DNA of 64,000 nt from Tribonema minus (GCA_017506865.1 JAFCMP010000042.1:186001-250000), one strand, 5' to 3'. Counted from the stretch's first letter, positions 24,201 to 37,200 are shown. Notes: generated by a model not told the origin, from the letters alone. A program made the numbers and translations.

Positions 24201-27200
24201 CAACTGATGCACAGTCTGTCTTCTGCCACCTGTGGTGCTGCCAAGTGAGCGTCGTTGTACATACATGCTGGCGCATACACTCCGCATTGCAGCTTGCTGT
24301 GGGCGCATGTAGCCTCGCGCATACCCATGTAGACTACACTATGTATCAAAAATGTATTTTCAAGTCCTCGTGTATGTGCACATGCGCTTGCCTCGCAGCT
24401 CTATATACCCATGTAATTTACGCTGTCAAAAAGGCATGCTCAACCTCTCACATATGTGCTAATGTTCTCTGTGCGTGCGGCGCAGCTCGGCGAGTATGTC
24501 AAGAGCGTCCTGGGGGAGGACGTTGTGAGCAGCGAGGAGGACGCCGACATCAACATCACCGTCAAGTACACCCTGTACCTCAGGTGCGTCACAGTGACTG
24601 TTGAACTTCGACAGACATGTTGAAGTTCAACAGACATCACATCACCGTCAAGTACACCCTGTACCTCAGGTGCGTCACAGTTGAACCTCAGCAAACACCA
24701 ACACCACCGTCAAGTGCACCCCTGACCTCAGGTCCGTCACCAGAGTTTCTGTGCGAAAGGCGTGGTTTGACAATGGCCTGATCATTCTCGAATAGCAGGG
24801 TGAAAATACGTGCGCGAGTTTGCCCCCCCGCTCTCGTATTGCCAATCGTACGATCCAATCGTACGATTGGCAATACATACTGGAGTACTTGATGATGGTT
24901 ATAGGCAGCTATTTGCGCAACCAATGGTCCTTTGCATGAGTGAACTCGCTTGCACTCTTGACGGATGTAAATGAGATGAGCTCCGTATATACGGTCTTAA
25001 CAAACATCGCGCCCTACAGAGTATGACACAAGCGCACTCCTTGATGCCCCATGCCCGCCTTGCCCGTGCAGTTTGTTGTCATTCCTCTTGCACGACAGAC
25101 TCTCGCCTTCAGCATTCCTCATGTTTGTGAATGTTGACAACGTCACTCAACTGCTTCTGTCCTGTCTCACGTCTCCCCGTGGCAGTTTCATGGTGGGCAT
25201 CTGGCAGCTCGTCGTCCGCACTCTCCGCATCCATCTCAATCAAAAACTGCTGCTGCTGCTGCTGCTGCCGCCGCTGCTGCCGCTGCCTGACTTTGACCAC
25301 TGACAGTCTGCTGCTGCTGCTGCTGCTGCTGCCGCAACAGCTTCATGATGGGCATCTGGCAGCTCATCTTTCGCATCCAGTTCAACTCATTAGCAGCCTT
25401 CTGCTGCTGCCGCTGCCGCTACCATGCGACTGCTGCCGCTGCCTGAATGTGGCCACTAACACGCTGCTGCTGTTGTTGCTGCTGCTGGAACAGCTTCATG
25501 GTGGGCATCTGGCAGCTCATCTTCCGCATCTTCCAGTTGCAGTTTGTGTCAGTGCTCCTCGCGGACCCTGTAATGTCGGGCTTCTCCACCGGCGGCGCCT
25601 TCATCATCGCCACATCGCAGGTGAGTGCCGCTTATGGATTGCCGCACCTATGTGAACATGTATGTATGCTCATGTTCATGCACTTCTTGAACAGTTCTTG
25701 ACGGTCTTCGTAGTTGGGCAGCTTGCTACAGTAGGCATCAAGCTGAGCAACAGCAACTTTTATTGTCATGGCAAATGTTTTATGGGGCATGCAGGTGAAG
25801 GCCACCCATGTGTACTACGCTGCCGCTATCGGACTGCAATCACACCACCGTGATTCCCACTGTGATCATCTCTTGTGTGTTGCGGCACTCCACTAAATAC
25901 AGCACAGAAGCGCGGTAATTCTCACCATGATCAACCTGCAATTAATGCACCACTGCGCACCAAAAGTGATCAATCACCTCTTGTTGTGCATGCGGCACTA
26001 CACTCAATACAGCGCACCAACGCGATTATTCTCACCATGATCATCTCTCGTATGCTGCAGCTCGGCAGCTTGCTGGGCATCGAGCTGGGCTAGGCACGCC
26101 GCGGCGACGAACCTGCATTCATTGCCATGAACAGCGAGATCCCACTCAACTCAACGCGATTTTTTGTGTGTGTATGCGTGTGTGTTGCAGCTCGGCAGCT
26201 TGCTGGGCATCAAGCTGAGCAACCAGGACTTCTTGCCGGGCACGTGGGTCAAGGCCATACAGCAGGCGGACGACTGGAACTGGGTCACCATCGCCCTCGG
26301 CCTGTCGAGTCTGGCCGTGCTCATGTTCTGCCAGGTACATACCTACCTACCTACATACTGCGAGAAGACGAAGTCTTAGAGCACACGGTATACATGATAT
26401 ACGATGCATGTACATACATGCCTGCTGCGGGCAACCCGTTGTAAATGGTATACTAGCGTTCTGTACCTCTTGTCTTTGAACTACCAGCACATGTCAGCCT
26501 TCGACCGGCCTCGGTCAAGTCTGGCAGTGCTCATGTTCTGCCAGGTGCGTGCCTGCCTGCTGCGAGTATGCAAAGTTATAGTACTTTGAGAACAATATAT
26601 GTACTCCATGAACTGCTTTACAGTAGTTTGAACACTTTGTCGGCTTCACATCTGGCTCACACGCTACAAGTGTCATTACTTGCTTGAAGTATGTAGAGGT
26701 ACATGCACACCATCGCCCCCGGTCTGTCGAGCCTGGCAGTGCTCATGTTCTGCCATGTGCGTACCTGCCTGCTGCGAGTGTGCGATGCCTAGAGTATACG
26801 GAGACGGGCATTATGTTCTGTCCTCCCTGCTGCGGCTGTGCAAAGTCTAGTGGACGGAGACCAGTATTTGCACTGTGTGACAGAAGACTTTGGAGCCCCC
26901 AGGGCTTCATCATAGCTGCCTCGAACCCAAACACCACCCGTGCTCTCACTGCTCTCACCTGTTTTCTGCTACATATCTCCGTGCCCCGCTCTCAATGCGC
27001 TCCGGTATCACCCTTCCGCACTCTCTTGCCGTCTTCTCACCGATTTCCCCCTCTCCCCCCCCCCCCCCCCCCCCTGGCCGCCGCAGTACCTCAACAATAT
27101 GCTCCGGTGTAAACTGTTCGCACTCTGTGCCGCCTGCTCACCATTCCCCCCCCCTCCCCCCCTCTCCCCCCCCCTTCCCCTCCCGCAGTACCTCAACAAG

Positions 27201-30200
27201 CGCTACATGCCCAAGTTCCCCGTGCCGTGGCAGATCTTCATCGTCATCATCGGCATCGTCGTCACGTCCCAGCTCAACCTCAAGGAGGACCACGACGTCT
27301 CGGTGAGTATGCTGCTTGAAGTTGAAATGCACCTTGAAGTTTTTTTTCATGTGCACCTTGAATTTGCATGCACTGCTCGCAGGTATGTGTCTGCATGACC
27401 ACGCATATGCCTTGAAGTTTCATATGTGCGCCGATCCGCCTCATCTGGCAGCAACACTGTGCAGGGAAACGATGTTGGGGTACACCCTAGGCGGCGAAGG
27501 CATTCAATGCAGGCAAGGCAGCTATACTGCGCCTGCATAGCAGCAACGCTCACGACCCAGTGCCTAGCGCACTGCGGTTTGACAGTCAGCGACGCCGGCG
27601 TGCAGTTGCCTTCCATGTCTTCAATGCTTAGCTGTCTGTCAGAAGTTGCAATTGTGTGCTTGGCTCCAGGTGGTGGTACCCAAGTGACAGCCTTGCACTC
27701 AACCCTAACCTGCTATTATACCTACCCTCACGCAGGTCATCGGCGACATCCCCTCGGGCTTCCCCATTGCCGAGTTGCCTTACGGCACTGTTAGCTGACC
27801 TTGCCCTCAACTCCAACTTGTTTATTCACGTACCCCACAGGTCATTGGCGACATCCCCTCGGGCTTCCCCACCGCCGAGTTCCCCTCGCTCCCCGTCGTT
27901 CCCGACCACACCGAGGGCCAGCTCTTTGCCAAGTCCATCCTGCCGGCGTTCGTGCTCGCGCTCTTCGTCTTCGTGATGACGCTCTCGCTGGGAACGTTCT
28001 TCTCCGGGAAGAACGGCTACAAGGTCAACGCGTCGCAGGAGCTCCTCACGATCGGCGTCTCCAACACGGTCTCCTCCATGTGCGGCGCGTTCATCTGCAG
28101 CGCGTCGTTCTCGCGCACGGCGGTCGTACACACGCTCGGCGCCAAGACGGTCCTGCACGGCGTCATGGCGCTGCTCATCATGATCCTGGCGGTGACGCTC
28201 ATCACGGAGCAGCTGTACTACCTGCCCAAGTGCATCCTCGCGATCATCGTCATCAACGCCATCGGTAAGCCTCACGCTGACGTCAATTCTCACTCTAGCC
28301 CCATGGGTAGGTAGGCATGGGTAGCATTAGACCTGTGTGTCTATCTGCCCAAGTGCATCCTCGCGATCATGGTCATCAACGCCACCGGTGAGCCTCACCC
28401 TAACTTCAGCTCTCACCTTAGCATCAAGGGGTAGGTAGGCATGATAGCAGTAAGCCTGCTCATGCGACCTGCCCAAGTGCATCCTTGCAATCATTGCCAT
28501 GAACGCCGACAGTACGTGACTGCATGCACGTGATGTTTATGCAATCTGTGTAGGGTAGGTATGCATCAATGCCATGATACGTTCCTACAATAGTGGCTCA
28601 ACGCTGTACCTCCACCAGGAACGTCTGCGTTGGCGTGATTTCACTCCACTTCTCTGCTTGTTCATTGAATACCTATGTTTGTCGTGCCAGTCCCACGTCT
28701 TAAATACTTTGTTCAAGTATTGATTGCGCATGTACCCTGGTTATCCACAACTTAAAAACCTGGCGATCGCAACTTTTCAAACTCCGCATGATCCACAACT
28801 TAAAACTCTGAAGAGCTTGCCATCTGACCCCCCCCCCCCCCCCTGTCATGTGCGCACCTCTCGTCTCCCTCAGGCTCCATGCTTGAGTTCCGCCACGGCG
28901 CCCGGTACTACAAGACGAGCAAGTGGGACTTTGCGGTGTGGCTGGTGACTTTCATTGTCTGCCTGCTCGCGGGCGCACAGTACGGCATCTACGCCGGCGT
29001 CGGCCTGGCGCTGCTCATCATGCTCTTCCGCTCCGCGTCCTCCAAGATTGTGGTCCTCGGCAGGTACGTATGTTGCAGTATACTGGGCTACCTAATCGCC
29101 CCTTGTAGGTAGGTAGGTATGCTAGCACTGGTGTGCCTCCTTGCGTGCGCGCAGTACAGCATCTATGCCGGCGTCGGCCTGGCGCTGCTCATCATGCTCG
29201 TCCGCTCGGCGTCTTCCAAGATTGTGGTCCTCGGCAGGTGCGTGACAAGCGCTCAAGCGCTCAACATACCGTATAGCTTGGTCAGAGATGGGCATGTATG
29301 CTCATCGGGTAGGCATGCTCAGCAGGTGCGCTGCTCTGCTACCTACCGCTGTCTCAGAGATGGGTAGGTATCGGTGTTAGCATGGGCCTGGCGCTGCTCA
29401 TTGTGCTCTTCCGCTCCGCATCTTCCAAGGTCGTGGTCCTCGACAATTTCATATTGGCTCATACATACCTGGTGCGTGTCGGAGATGGGTAGGTATGCTC
29501 ATTTGGTGGGCATGTACAGCGGGTGCGCTGCACTATATACCCACCGCTTTCTCAGAGAGGTAGGTATCTATGTTAGCATCGACCTGACGCTGCTCATCAT
29601 GCTCTTCCGCTCCGCGTCCTTCAAGATCATGGTCCTCGGCAGGTGCGTCGCAGGTGCATCGCAACGGCTCAACATACCCATGTGCAAACGGTAGAGTTGG
29701 GTGGGTGCTCGCCCTCACCCAACCAAGCACGTCCAACATCGATCATGAACGGCAGTACTGATACGCTGCCGCCGCGTGCACTACTGACTGAACTCCTGCC
29801 GTGTTGTCTCCTGCTGTGTTGTCTTCGCTGTGCCGCAGGCTGCCCGGCACGACCGTGTACCGCAACGTTGAGCGCTTCCCCATGGCCAAGGAGACCGAGG
29901 GCGTGAAGATCGTGCGTCTCGACGGCAGCCTCAACTTCGCCAACTGGGAGAAGATCGTGCACACGCTGCAGGGCCTCGCCACCAAGGACATCCACTCCAT
30001 CGCCTTCGACGCAAGCGCCATCACCACCATCGACAGCAGCTCGCTGCGCGGCCTGCTGGAGCTCGTTGATGTGAGTGACTTGAGTCAATGAGTTGAGAAG
30101 TGAGAGAAACACGGAGGGAGCAGTTGAGATGCTCGCTGTGCAGCCTGCTGGAGCTTGTCGACGTGAGTGACTTGAGTGAATGAGTAAGGGAGTGAGCGAG

Positions 30201-31769
30201 TGACGCGGAGTGGTATGGATGCTCGCTGCGGCTTGTTGCAGCGCGTTGACATGAGTGTTGCTGCTGCTGCGGTTTGTGTTTCATTTGCACTCTCATGAGA
30301 TTGGATATGGGGATCTGTTAGGTGTCACAGGCAATGTGTGCAGCCACAGGGTCATCACAAGGTCCACTAGGGTGCATGAGCTCTGATGTCAACTTGTGAT
30401 GAGCTTGTGATGCGTGTGCATACATACTGCGTAGGCCTTCACATTGTCAAGACAATGAACCCTTGCCTTGAATGTCAGGGGAAGGGTCGAGTGAGGGTGA
30501 TCCTCAGCCATATGTGTACATGCGCTCAGTTCACACGCGCACCTCGCAGCCCATCGCTTCACACCATTGTGCGCATGGTTGCTACAACGCTCACTTAACA
30601 ATCTACTTCACCTCGCCACAAACACACATTGCTACCCGACAGTAGTCGCTAAACAGCCCACTTCTCTCCGCCACAACACTCTGCAGGACTTTGAGACCAA
30701 GGGCGTGAAGCTGCTGCTGGCCAACTGGAAGGCCCCCCAGCGCGACCTCCTCGAGCGCAGCCACTTCTACGAGCACGTCACCGACGACACCATCTTCCTC
30801 ACGCTGCACGACGCCGTGATCTATGCCAAGACGCGCGTCGTGTCGCCCAAGCCGTCCTCGGACGAGAAGAACGATCCCGGTGAGTCACCACTTAAAGTTT
30901 TGTTTTGGTTGTGTTGTTGAAGTAGTGCTTTCATGCTGCACGACGCCGTTATCTACGCCAAGACGCGCGTCGTGTCGCCCAAGCCGTCCGCGGACGAGAA
31001 GTACGATCCCGGTGAGTCACCACTAGAACTTGTTGTGTTTTATTGTTGAAAAAAGTGCTTTGGCCAGCGGCGGCAACGGCGACCAGAGCTTTCACCATTT
31101 GATACTTGTAGGTACTCAGCAGCTGACGCTATTGCACAGCTGAAATGTGTATGGAAACATGTCACTGGTTACCCATCGTCTTGTGCATGCGCTCTCAAGC
31201 CGCTATTGGCATGCGGTGCCCCCCTCTCTTCTGCCTTCAATGAGGTAGCACGTGCGCCTGCCAGTGCACCCCTTCAGCGCGCACTGCTGTGGATTGCGTA
31301 CTCTCTGATGCAGCGCCAATCGACAGCACTCGTCTACCACTGATCGTCCGCCTCCCCGTCAGCACACGTGCACGCGCAATCACACTTATCCTGCCATGCC
31401 ACAAGTCAACAAATCTTTGCCATGCACATTGCTCGGCTACCATAAATGCCTGTACGCATCTACGCCACTCTGCCTTCCCTCAAGACAACAAACCCAATCT
31501 CTGCCTTCGCGCATTTGCCCCGCAATGCCCGTAGTCACCTAGAACACTCTGCCTGCGCTCAAGCCAATTAAAACAAATCTGTGTCCTTGCGCATTTGTCA
31601 ACAACTCCCAATAATAATGCCCATACTTACAGCACCTAAGCCGCTCTGCCTACCGCTGCTCGCTGCCGCAGCCACCATCACCGAGGCCGGCGGCCATGTC
31701 TGGCGCGTCGGCTACACTGACTCCACCGCTGACGCCAAGGGCGAGCCCGCGGCGCCCTCCAACTTCTAA
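21222..31769 (+). CDS. SulP/SLC26-family anion (sulfate) transporter with STAS domain, copy 2, complete
   Basis: Thirteen exons: 21222-21349, 22467-22553, 23238-23386, 23788-23924, 24486-24583, 25494-25620, 26191-26334, 27189-27302, 27841-28264, 28874-29063, 29839-30070, 30687-30879 and 31672-31769. They sum to 2,121 nt, 706 residues plus TAA, a normal SulP length. The transport domain spans about residues 90-530, with GLAYALLANMPPQYGLYTS at about 122-140 and SASFSRTAV..LGAKTVL in exon 9. The STAS domain spans about 535-672 (YRNVERFPMAK, then DGSLNFANWEK, then IDSSSLRGLLEL, then KGVKLLLANWK). SulP carriers exchange or co-transport sulfate and similar anions, and the STAS domain is a cytosolic regulatory module. 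All ten fully visible internal exons equal copy 1 in length; only exon 1 differs (128 against 122 nt). Introns hold many shadow copies of exon edges. The substrate is inferred from the family only. Confidence 0.96.
23400..23787 (+). repeat. Shadow copy of SulP copy 2 exon 4 start in intron 3
   Basis: At 23641-23700 a GTGCAG acceptor is followed by sequence like the first 50 nt of exon 4 (GGCCTGGCGTACGCCCTGCT), then diverges. The true acceptor is at 23787. The copy is exon-like only at its 5' edge. Confidence 0.8.
24600..24740 (+). repeat. Shadow copies of SulP copy 2 exon 5 end plus donor
   Basis: Two downstream copies of CATCACCGTCAAGTACACC, ending CCTCAGGTGCGTCAC and CCTCAGGTCCGTCAC, follow the true donor at 24584. 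The first is nearly perfect and therefore young. Confidence 0.9.
24836..24876. repeat. Perfect 19-bp hairpin in SulP copy 2 intron 5
   Basis: Arm GTATTGCCAATCGTACGAT (24836-24854), loop CCA, and the exact reverse complement at 24858-24876. No other copy was noticed in the window. In RNA it would form a very stable stem-loop. Confidence 0.95.
25180..25493 (+). repeat. CTG runs and two shadow copies of exon 6 start (SulP copy 2, intron 5)
   Basis: Two copies of the exon 6 beginning, CAG(T/C)TTCATG(G/A)TGGGCATC, occur near 25186 and 25340; the true one starts at 25494. Each copy is followed by a (CTG)n run (25249-25270, 25309-25332, 25464-25490). The run before the true exon also acts as the pyrimidine-rich tract. 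Confidence 0.88.
25710..26770 (+). repeat. Shadow copies of SulP copy 2 exon 7 on both sides
   Basis: Upstream, near 25713 and 26060, copies of the exon 7 start (CTCGGCAGCTTGCTGGGCAT) occur. Downstream, near 26508-26545 and 26722-26757, copies of its end (TGGCAGTGCTCATGTTCTGC) occur, the first with an intact GTGCGT donor. The true exon is 26191-26334. Confidence 0.88.
27690..27840 (+). repeat. Shadow acceptor copy of SulP copy 2 exon 9
   Basis: CACGCAGGTCATCGGCGACA and about 35 further bases at 27731-27780 copy the intron 8/exon 9 junction about 105 bp before the real acceptor (27840). Use of the upstream acceptor would run into an in-frame stop (TAG at 27793), so it looks non-functional. 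Confidence 0.85.
28320..28520 (+). repeat. Shadow copies of SulP copy 2 exon 9 end plus donor
   Basis: Two copies of CTGCCCAAGTGCATCCT and the following exon tail occur near 28348-28388 and 28473-28510, each with a GT site after the exon-like end and TAGGTAGGCAT(G/A) farther on. They follow the true donor at 28265. Confidence 0.88.
29105..29645 (+). repeat. Three shadow copies of SulP copy 2 exon 10
   Basis: Copies near 29155-29237, 29370-29440 and 29568-29641 repeat the exon 10 tail (GGCCTGGCGCTGCTCATCAT..GTGGTCCTCGGCAG). The first is flanked by GCGCAG and GTGCGT and open, but it is 83 nt long, so inclusion would shift the frame. They are separated by TAGGTAGGTA-type intron DNA. Confidence 0.9.
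30110..30265 (+). repeat. Shadow copies of SulP copy 2 exon 11 end plus donor
   Basis: Copies near 30129-30170 (CTGCTGGAGCTTGTCGACGT) and 30222-30255 follow the true donor at 30071, including the intron motif GAGTGACTTGAGT. Confidence 0.85.
30929..31022 (+). repeat. Near-perfect duplicate of SulP copy 2 exon 12 tail and donor
   Basis: About 90 bp repeat the exon 12 end with only a few changes, including the GTGAGTCACCACT donor region. The coding part still reads LHDAVIYAKTRVVSPKPS. It has no acceptor of its own. Its quality indicates a recent event. Confidence 0.92.
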
Positions 31770-34234
31770 TGCAGCAGCGCTCGGCACCGCAGCAGCAGCA
31801 GTGCTCAGGGAGTGGGCGCAGGGCCCCGACTCTCGGTCCGATTCCCGATCCGCTTTCTGGCGCTCAATCCTCGGCACACATGCAGCCGGCACTATGTACT
31901 GCCGGTGCCCCCCCCCCCGTCCCCCAATGCTGAGCATCCACCGCTACTGTTGCGAGCAGCTGTAACCGCCCCCGCCCCCCCCCTTTCTGCTCGCACTCTC
32001 CCCTTCCGCGCGATGCTGCGGGCTGTGACCGCCGTGACCGATGCAGGGGCAACAGCGCTCTTGTGCCGGTGGAATAACACAGGCGATTTCCCTCCAGCAA
32101 GTGGCGCAACGCCGCAATACTCCCCGCCACCCTCGCCCCCTCGCCCGTTTGCTTTCTAATACATACCTACATAGTGGACCCCCTGTCCTGGGTTGATCCC
32201 GCCAGCATAGTCTTCCGCTTAGTAAATACTTGACGGTAACTATCCCGGATCTGGATCGGAATATGGTGCGCCATTGGATGTAGCAGTGCACCCCCCCTTC
32301 CAAACTCTGCCTCTAGGGCATACTCTCCACGACCCTAGTGTAGGGTTCCTTCGGGGGCTGTCCCAAGGGGCTTCCACGTACGCGCTCTCTCCAACCCTAA
32401 TGCTAGGGCACCTCTCCTCCAACCCTAGCACCAGGGTTCCATTCCGATACACAGGCCTCAGTCAGGCCTTGTGCCCTCAGGCGTCCTTGCCATCTTCCAG
32501 CGGCCATCTACATGATTCCTCTGCCGCCGCTTTTCCCCAGGTGCCTACTTCAAGCTGGTATTGCTATTTGAAGTCGGTCCCCTCGCGCAACGGATGCCCG
32601 TTTACAGAGTACCTACGCCCCCCCCCCCCACCACCCCACCCCCCTCTTTTTCAGCACTGCGTGGTCTTTTGTGCATGGCCATGCGCGTTCTTCAATAACA
32701 TTTGAGTTCCTTGTGCACAACCTTCACAAGTGGTGCCGCGGGCTCTCTTCTCTTGTGAACTGTGTGTTGCGCTTGACTGTGCCAGTGTGTGCGCTCTTGA
32801 CCGTCGTGGTGCTGTCATACGGAATCCGCATGTCATGTATCTTGTGTCATGCTGAACAGCGGCACATGCATACATGAATGAAGCGCGCTTTCCCACATGA
32901 ACTGTGTGTCGCCTGACACTGCCGATGTGCGCTCTTGACCATGGTGCTGTCATACCACATGTGCTTCCAGGATCCAGGTTTTTGACATATGTGCTTCCAG
33001 GATCCAGTTTTCTAACAGCTGCAGCACAGCAGCCACAAGTAGATGTTGCTGATGCTAGACCTCATGATGCGGAGAAACTTTGCAGCCAGGGCATAACCTT
33101 GTCTACAGACGCTTTTGAGACAAAGCCCAGGTGCAGGTACGGCAGGTGGGCCATGCCCTGTCTGCGTGTTGCGGATTGGGCTGGTCGCTAGGGCTGCTGC
33201 AGGACGCTTTGGGAAGCAGCGCGCACTGTCATTATGCTGCCATGCAAACTTGCCTCGGCAACAGCACCGCGCAGCGTGGGCATCAAAGCCTAGGACTTGA
33301 TGTTTAGAAGAGTCATCTGCTCTGTGGACGGCGATGAGAACAACACTGCTTGTAGCTTGACAACTCACACGACACAGATGCCTGATATTGCATGCCCCAA
33401 ATTCATTTGCAATGATGCGCATTGCGATGATAAAGGTGGCTCTCCGTGACATGCGATGGGCTGCACCCAAGGCGCTGCTCGCTGTGACTACTCTGGACTT
33501 GGCAGCATCAGAGGGCATACCATGCAGGCCGACCCGGTTGTACGAGACATGGCACAAGCTACAGTTTTTGCCAAGCAGGAAAAGCATGCTCACGCAATAG
33601 CCTGTGGCTCGCAGCTGAAAACAATTGAAAGAAACGGGGATGTACTTGCCTCCAGGACCCTGCCTTTGCGACCTCAGCGCCCCAACTTGCTACTGCAGTG
33701 GGTGTTCTATTTCACTGGCATGCTATACTGGATAGCCTGCGTTGTTTGGCACCATGTCTGCCATGTTTTGCCTGTGCAACAACATGATTCATTTGCGTGC
33801 CTGACAGCAGACCTTATGATTCAAGCGAGCATTAATCTACAGCCCGCACTCGCACTCAGTCACGCTGGCAGCTTTCGCTATTATGATTGCGTCCTGTGCC
33901 CCACACACGGGAACATCAGATAGCAACACATAGCAACACCCGATCTGTCGGGGTTCACGCTTTCGGCGACTCTCCCGTCCTCCACTACTTCAAAGTGGAA
34001 GTTCTATCATTGAGCTGGCAACTCTACATCCCTGAGAGTGCTTGAGGCCTGCGGACGATCACTGCAATCTGAATTCCACAAGGTCAGTTTCCGCATGCAT
34101 CATATGACAGGCCGCAAGTTGTCTGACTGGACTTGATGTTTCGCTCACTCATGCTTCTTGCTTCTTTGCTTGTGTACACCGCATTCCCTTGTAGGTGCTG
34201 CAGCTGAAGCTTGTCATAAGCACAGCATATTGAA
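31770..34234. other. Intergenic region between SulP copy 2 and PEX5
   Basis: No gene is supported. It holds C-runs (31909-31919, 31972-31983, 32620-32645), blocks containing CCCTAG or AACCCTA variants (32330-32440), and an imperfect tandem block at 32750-33010 with repeated GTGCGCTCTTGACC and TGTGCTTCCAGGATCCAG. Open frames at 33012-33593 (minus) and 33456-33923 (plus) have no recognisable domain. The PEX5 promoter should lie near the right end. Confidence 0.6.
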
Positions 34235-37200
34235 ATGGACCTCTTGGGTGACCTGGTCGGAGGACGGGGGTGCGCTGCCGATGGCACCATGGCGGTGTCT
34301 GGCAACAATCCCTTGGGAAAGCTGGTCGACACTGTCATGGAGGGGAGCGCTGGATCACAGGTGAAAGCCAAAGAGGGAGAATTAGTTGTCGCTCATGCAA
34401 TCACCGTAGCAGGTAATCATGCTAATTTTGGTCATCACAATGTGAGTAGGGAAGGCTGTGCACATGGTTGTCTCTTACAGAGAGGGCTTGAGAATTGAGG
34501 TTCCTTCCGTTTAGCACAGATGCCCAGTGGTTGCGGGTGGTGCCAGCAATGGAGCAGCCCACGAGCAGTCGTGCATATGATTTGATTGACGCTTTCTCTT
34601 GGCGGCGCTGCAGCCATGTGTATGGTGGAATGTCACCTTGAACATACCAGAAAGCTCAGCCGACCAATGTTGAACATAAATGGTGCATCTGCCCTCCGCC
34701 ACGCACACACAAAACCGCGCGCTTGCGTACAGTGCTAACCGCTCGGCCAATCCAGCCCCTGAATCAGACTCAAGTGCTGCAAGTACGGCTGCGATCGTTA
34801 AGCGTGCATGAGCAACAGCTTCATTACGTACTCCAAACCTCGGTGTCGCTGATATTCCGTGTTGAGCACTGTGCAGGTGCACGGCAAGGCGGGGCCTGGC
34901 CGGGGCAGCTCAGCAGCGGCCATGATGGGGCCGGCGGGGGCGGGGCCGCAGGGGGCGGCGATTCATGGGGGTCTGATGCATGGAATGGCTGCGGGCATGG
35001 CAGGTGCAAACTTCAACTCAATGTTGAACAAGAACTTCAATGTTGATGTTGTTCACCTTCACACACGTGTCATGTGCGGCGGTGCACCACTGATGAAGTT
35101 TGTCACTTGTCTACTTAGCGCTTGATGTTGCACTGAGGTGTTGCACAGTGAAGTACTTGATGGGGCCAGTGAGTACGGGGCCGCAGGGGGCGGCAATACA
35201 AGGCAATCTGATGCATGGGATGGCTGCGGGCATGGCAGGTGCAATCACACGCGTGACGTGTGTGGCAGTGCACCACCATGTGTCACTTTTCTGGCACTTG
35301 ATTGTGTAATCACTGAGGTATTGCACAGTGAACTATTTGATGGGTTCAGCGGGTGCGGGGCCGCAGGAAGTGGCAGTATATGGGGGATTGATGCATGGAA
35401 TGGCGGCGGCGGGCATGGCACGTGCATGTACACACGTGTGACATATTTATGGCGCATTGCACCATCAGGCGGTGAACTCTTTCAGTCTTCCAATGCTTCA
35501 CTTCACTCGGAAGCACTTCCTCATAGAGTACTTGTTGCGCCAGCGGATGCTGGGGCACACCCTGGGGGGTGGCAGTACTCAGATGCATGGATGGCTGCAG
35601 GCAGGCTCGTTCGCTTACGCGCAAGTGTTCATGTTTTCGATGCGTCATGTCGATGAGATAATTTGAAGTGTGTGAAGTTGTCTGAAAACTATGGCGGTCG
35701 ATGGGTCAACCCAGATGCGGCGGGGTCCAGCGCGCGCGTGAACCTAAGCCAAGGCTTAGGGTCAGCGTTGCTGTTCGGCTGCCGGGCCCAGTAAGTGCTG
35801 ACGTTGCGTAAGGCACCTAACCCGAACCCTAACCCTAAACCCTCGTTGCCGCCATCGACGCAGCCAGGCTGCAGGCATGGCAGGCGTGCGTGCACGTGTG
35901 GTCGGGATGGTGCGCGAGGCAAAGCCACTGGTGCGCTGCTGGCTGCTCATTTCACGCAGGCATCGCTTGCCAGTGCGCGCATGCCTACGCCTCTGCTCGA
36001 CTGAGCATCCGCGCATCACGCCGCTCCAATGAGGGCTAGGGTTAGGGTGAGGGTGAGCTTGCTATCGCAACCTCCTCAAGTTTACCGAGCATTCGTGTCA
36101 TTTGTGCGCGCTGCTTTGCCGCTGCAGCCATGGCAGGCCCGCGAGGACCCATGATGGCCGGACCGCCGATGGGCGCCCCGCAACAAGGTGCGCGCCGGCT
36201 CAACTTTAAGTTCAAGTTTTCATAACTTCAAGTTTACGCTCTTTGTTCAGCCACGCGGCATGCTGCAACGCCAGCGAGCTTCCAAGCTGACACCATTACG
36301 TCCCTGACTGCAACTGATTGGCACTTATACATGTGTACTCGACCGAGTGAACCCGCGCGATGAGATGTGTTCTGTTTTTGTAACATCCTATTGTCAGCCA
36401 GTACCTCATTTGAAGTACGCACTTGCGCAGTAGTATGCACACTCGCCTTAGTCCCACGATCACCTGCGACCACGCCCCGAATGCATTGCGTCAGCCATCA
36501 TTTTCCATCCATGGCACGACGACAGCCGGCACGCCTCGCGTGCTTCACAGCAACGCTCAGTAGCCCCCCATCCGCTTTGTAACTCCCATGTATCTGCTGA
36601 GCAATGACGCCCCTGTTCGACCACTGTCGTCATCGCAGGCATGATGCTGCAACAGCAGCAGGGGATGGGTGGAAACTGGGCGGCGGAATTCGGCCAGCAG
36701 GGGTGGGCGGCAGCGGCGCCGCCGCCACATATGGCACAGGTATGTACACATAGGCAAGGGGTATGTATTAGCCAGGGGGCTATAGGGGGCGCTTGGTGCG
36801 CCGGCAACCTCCACCTTAGTCACCTTGCATGTAGTCTGTGCGCTCGAGAGTACTTCCCTGCATGTAGTCCGTGCCACCACCTATGGCGCACGTATGTACA
36901 TAAAGGTAGGGGTGGGGGGGGTATGGTGAGGGTGGTGATGAGCCGGGGGGTATAGGGCGCTCAGCTGCCAACCTCCACGTCAGTCACCACTTTCATTTGT
37001 ACTCTATGCACTTGAGGTTATTTCCCTGCATGTAGACTCCGCTCTCGAGAGTATGTATTCACAGGGGTATTAGGTGTCCGCAACGTAGTGTTGCGAATGC
37101 GTCCATCACGACGAAGCCCTCGGTCTTTGAAGTGCATACATACAGAAGTATAAAATACGCGTACTCCTGTACTTTACAGTGTACTGTTTGCATACCTGGA

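Noticed and set aside
27731-27792. Upstream acceptor for SulP copy 2 exon 9
   Set aside because: Using it leads to an in-frame stop before the true exon; the acceptor at 27840 gives the same 424-nt exon as copy 1.
29155-29237. Shadow copy of SulP copy 2 exon 10 as an alternative exon
   Set aside because: It has AG and GT borders and an open frame, but its 83-nt length breaks the phase to exon 11 and it lacks the first half of exon 10.
33012-33923. Open frames on both strands between SulP copy 2 and PEX5
   Set aside because: No domain recognised and no conserved splice sites; possibly a decayed repeat, but I cannot support an element.
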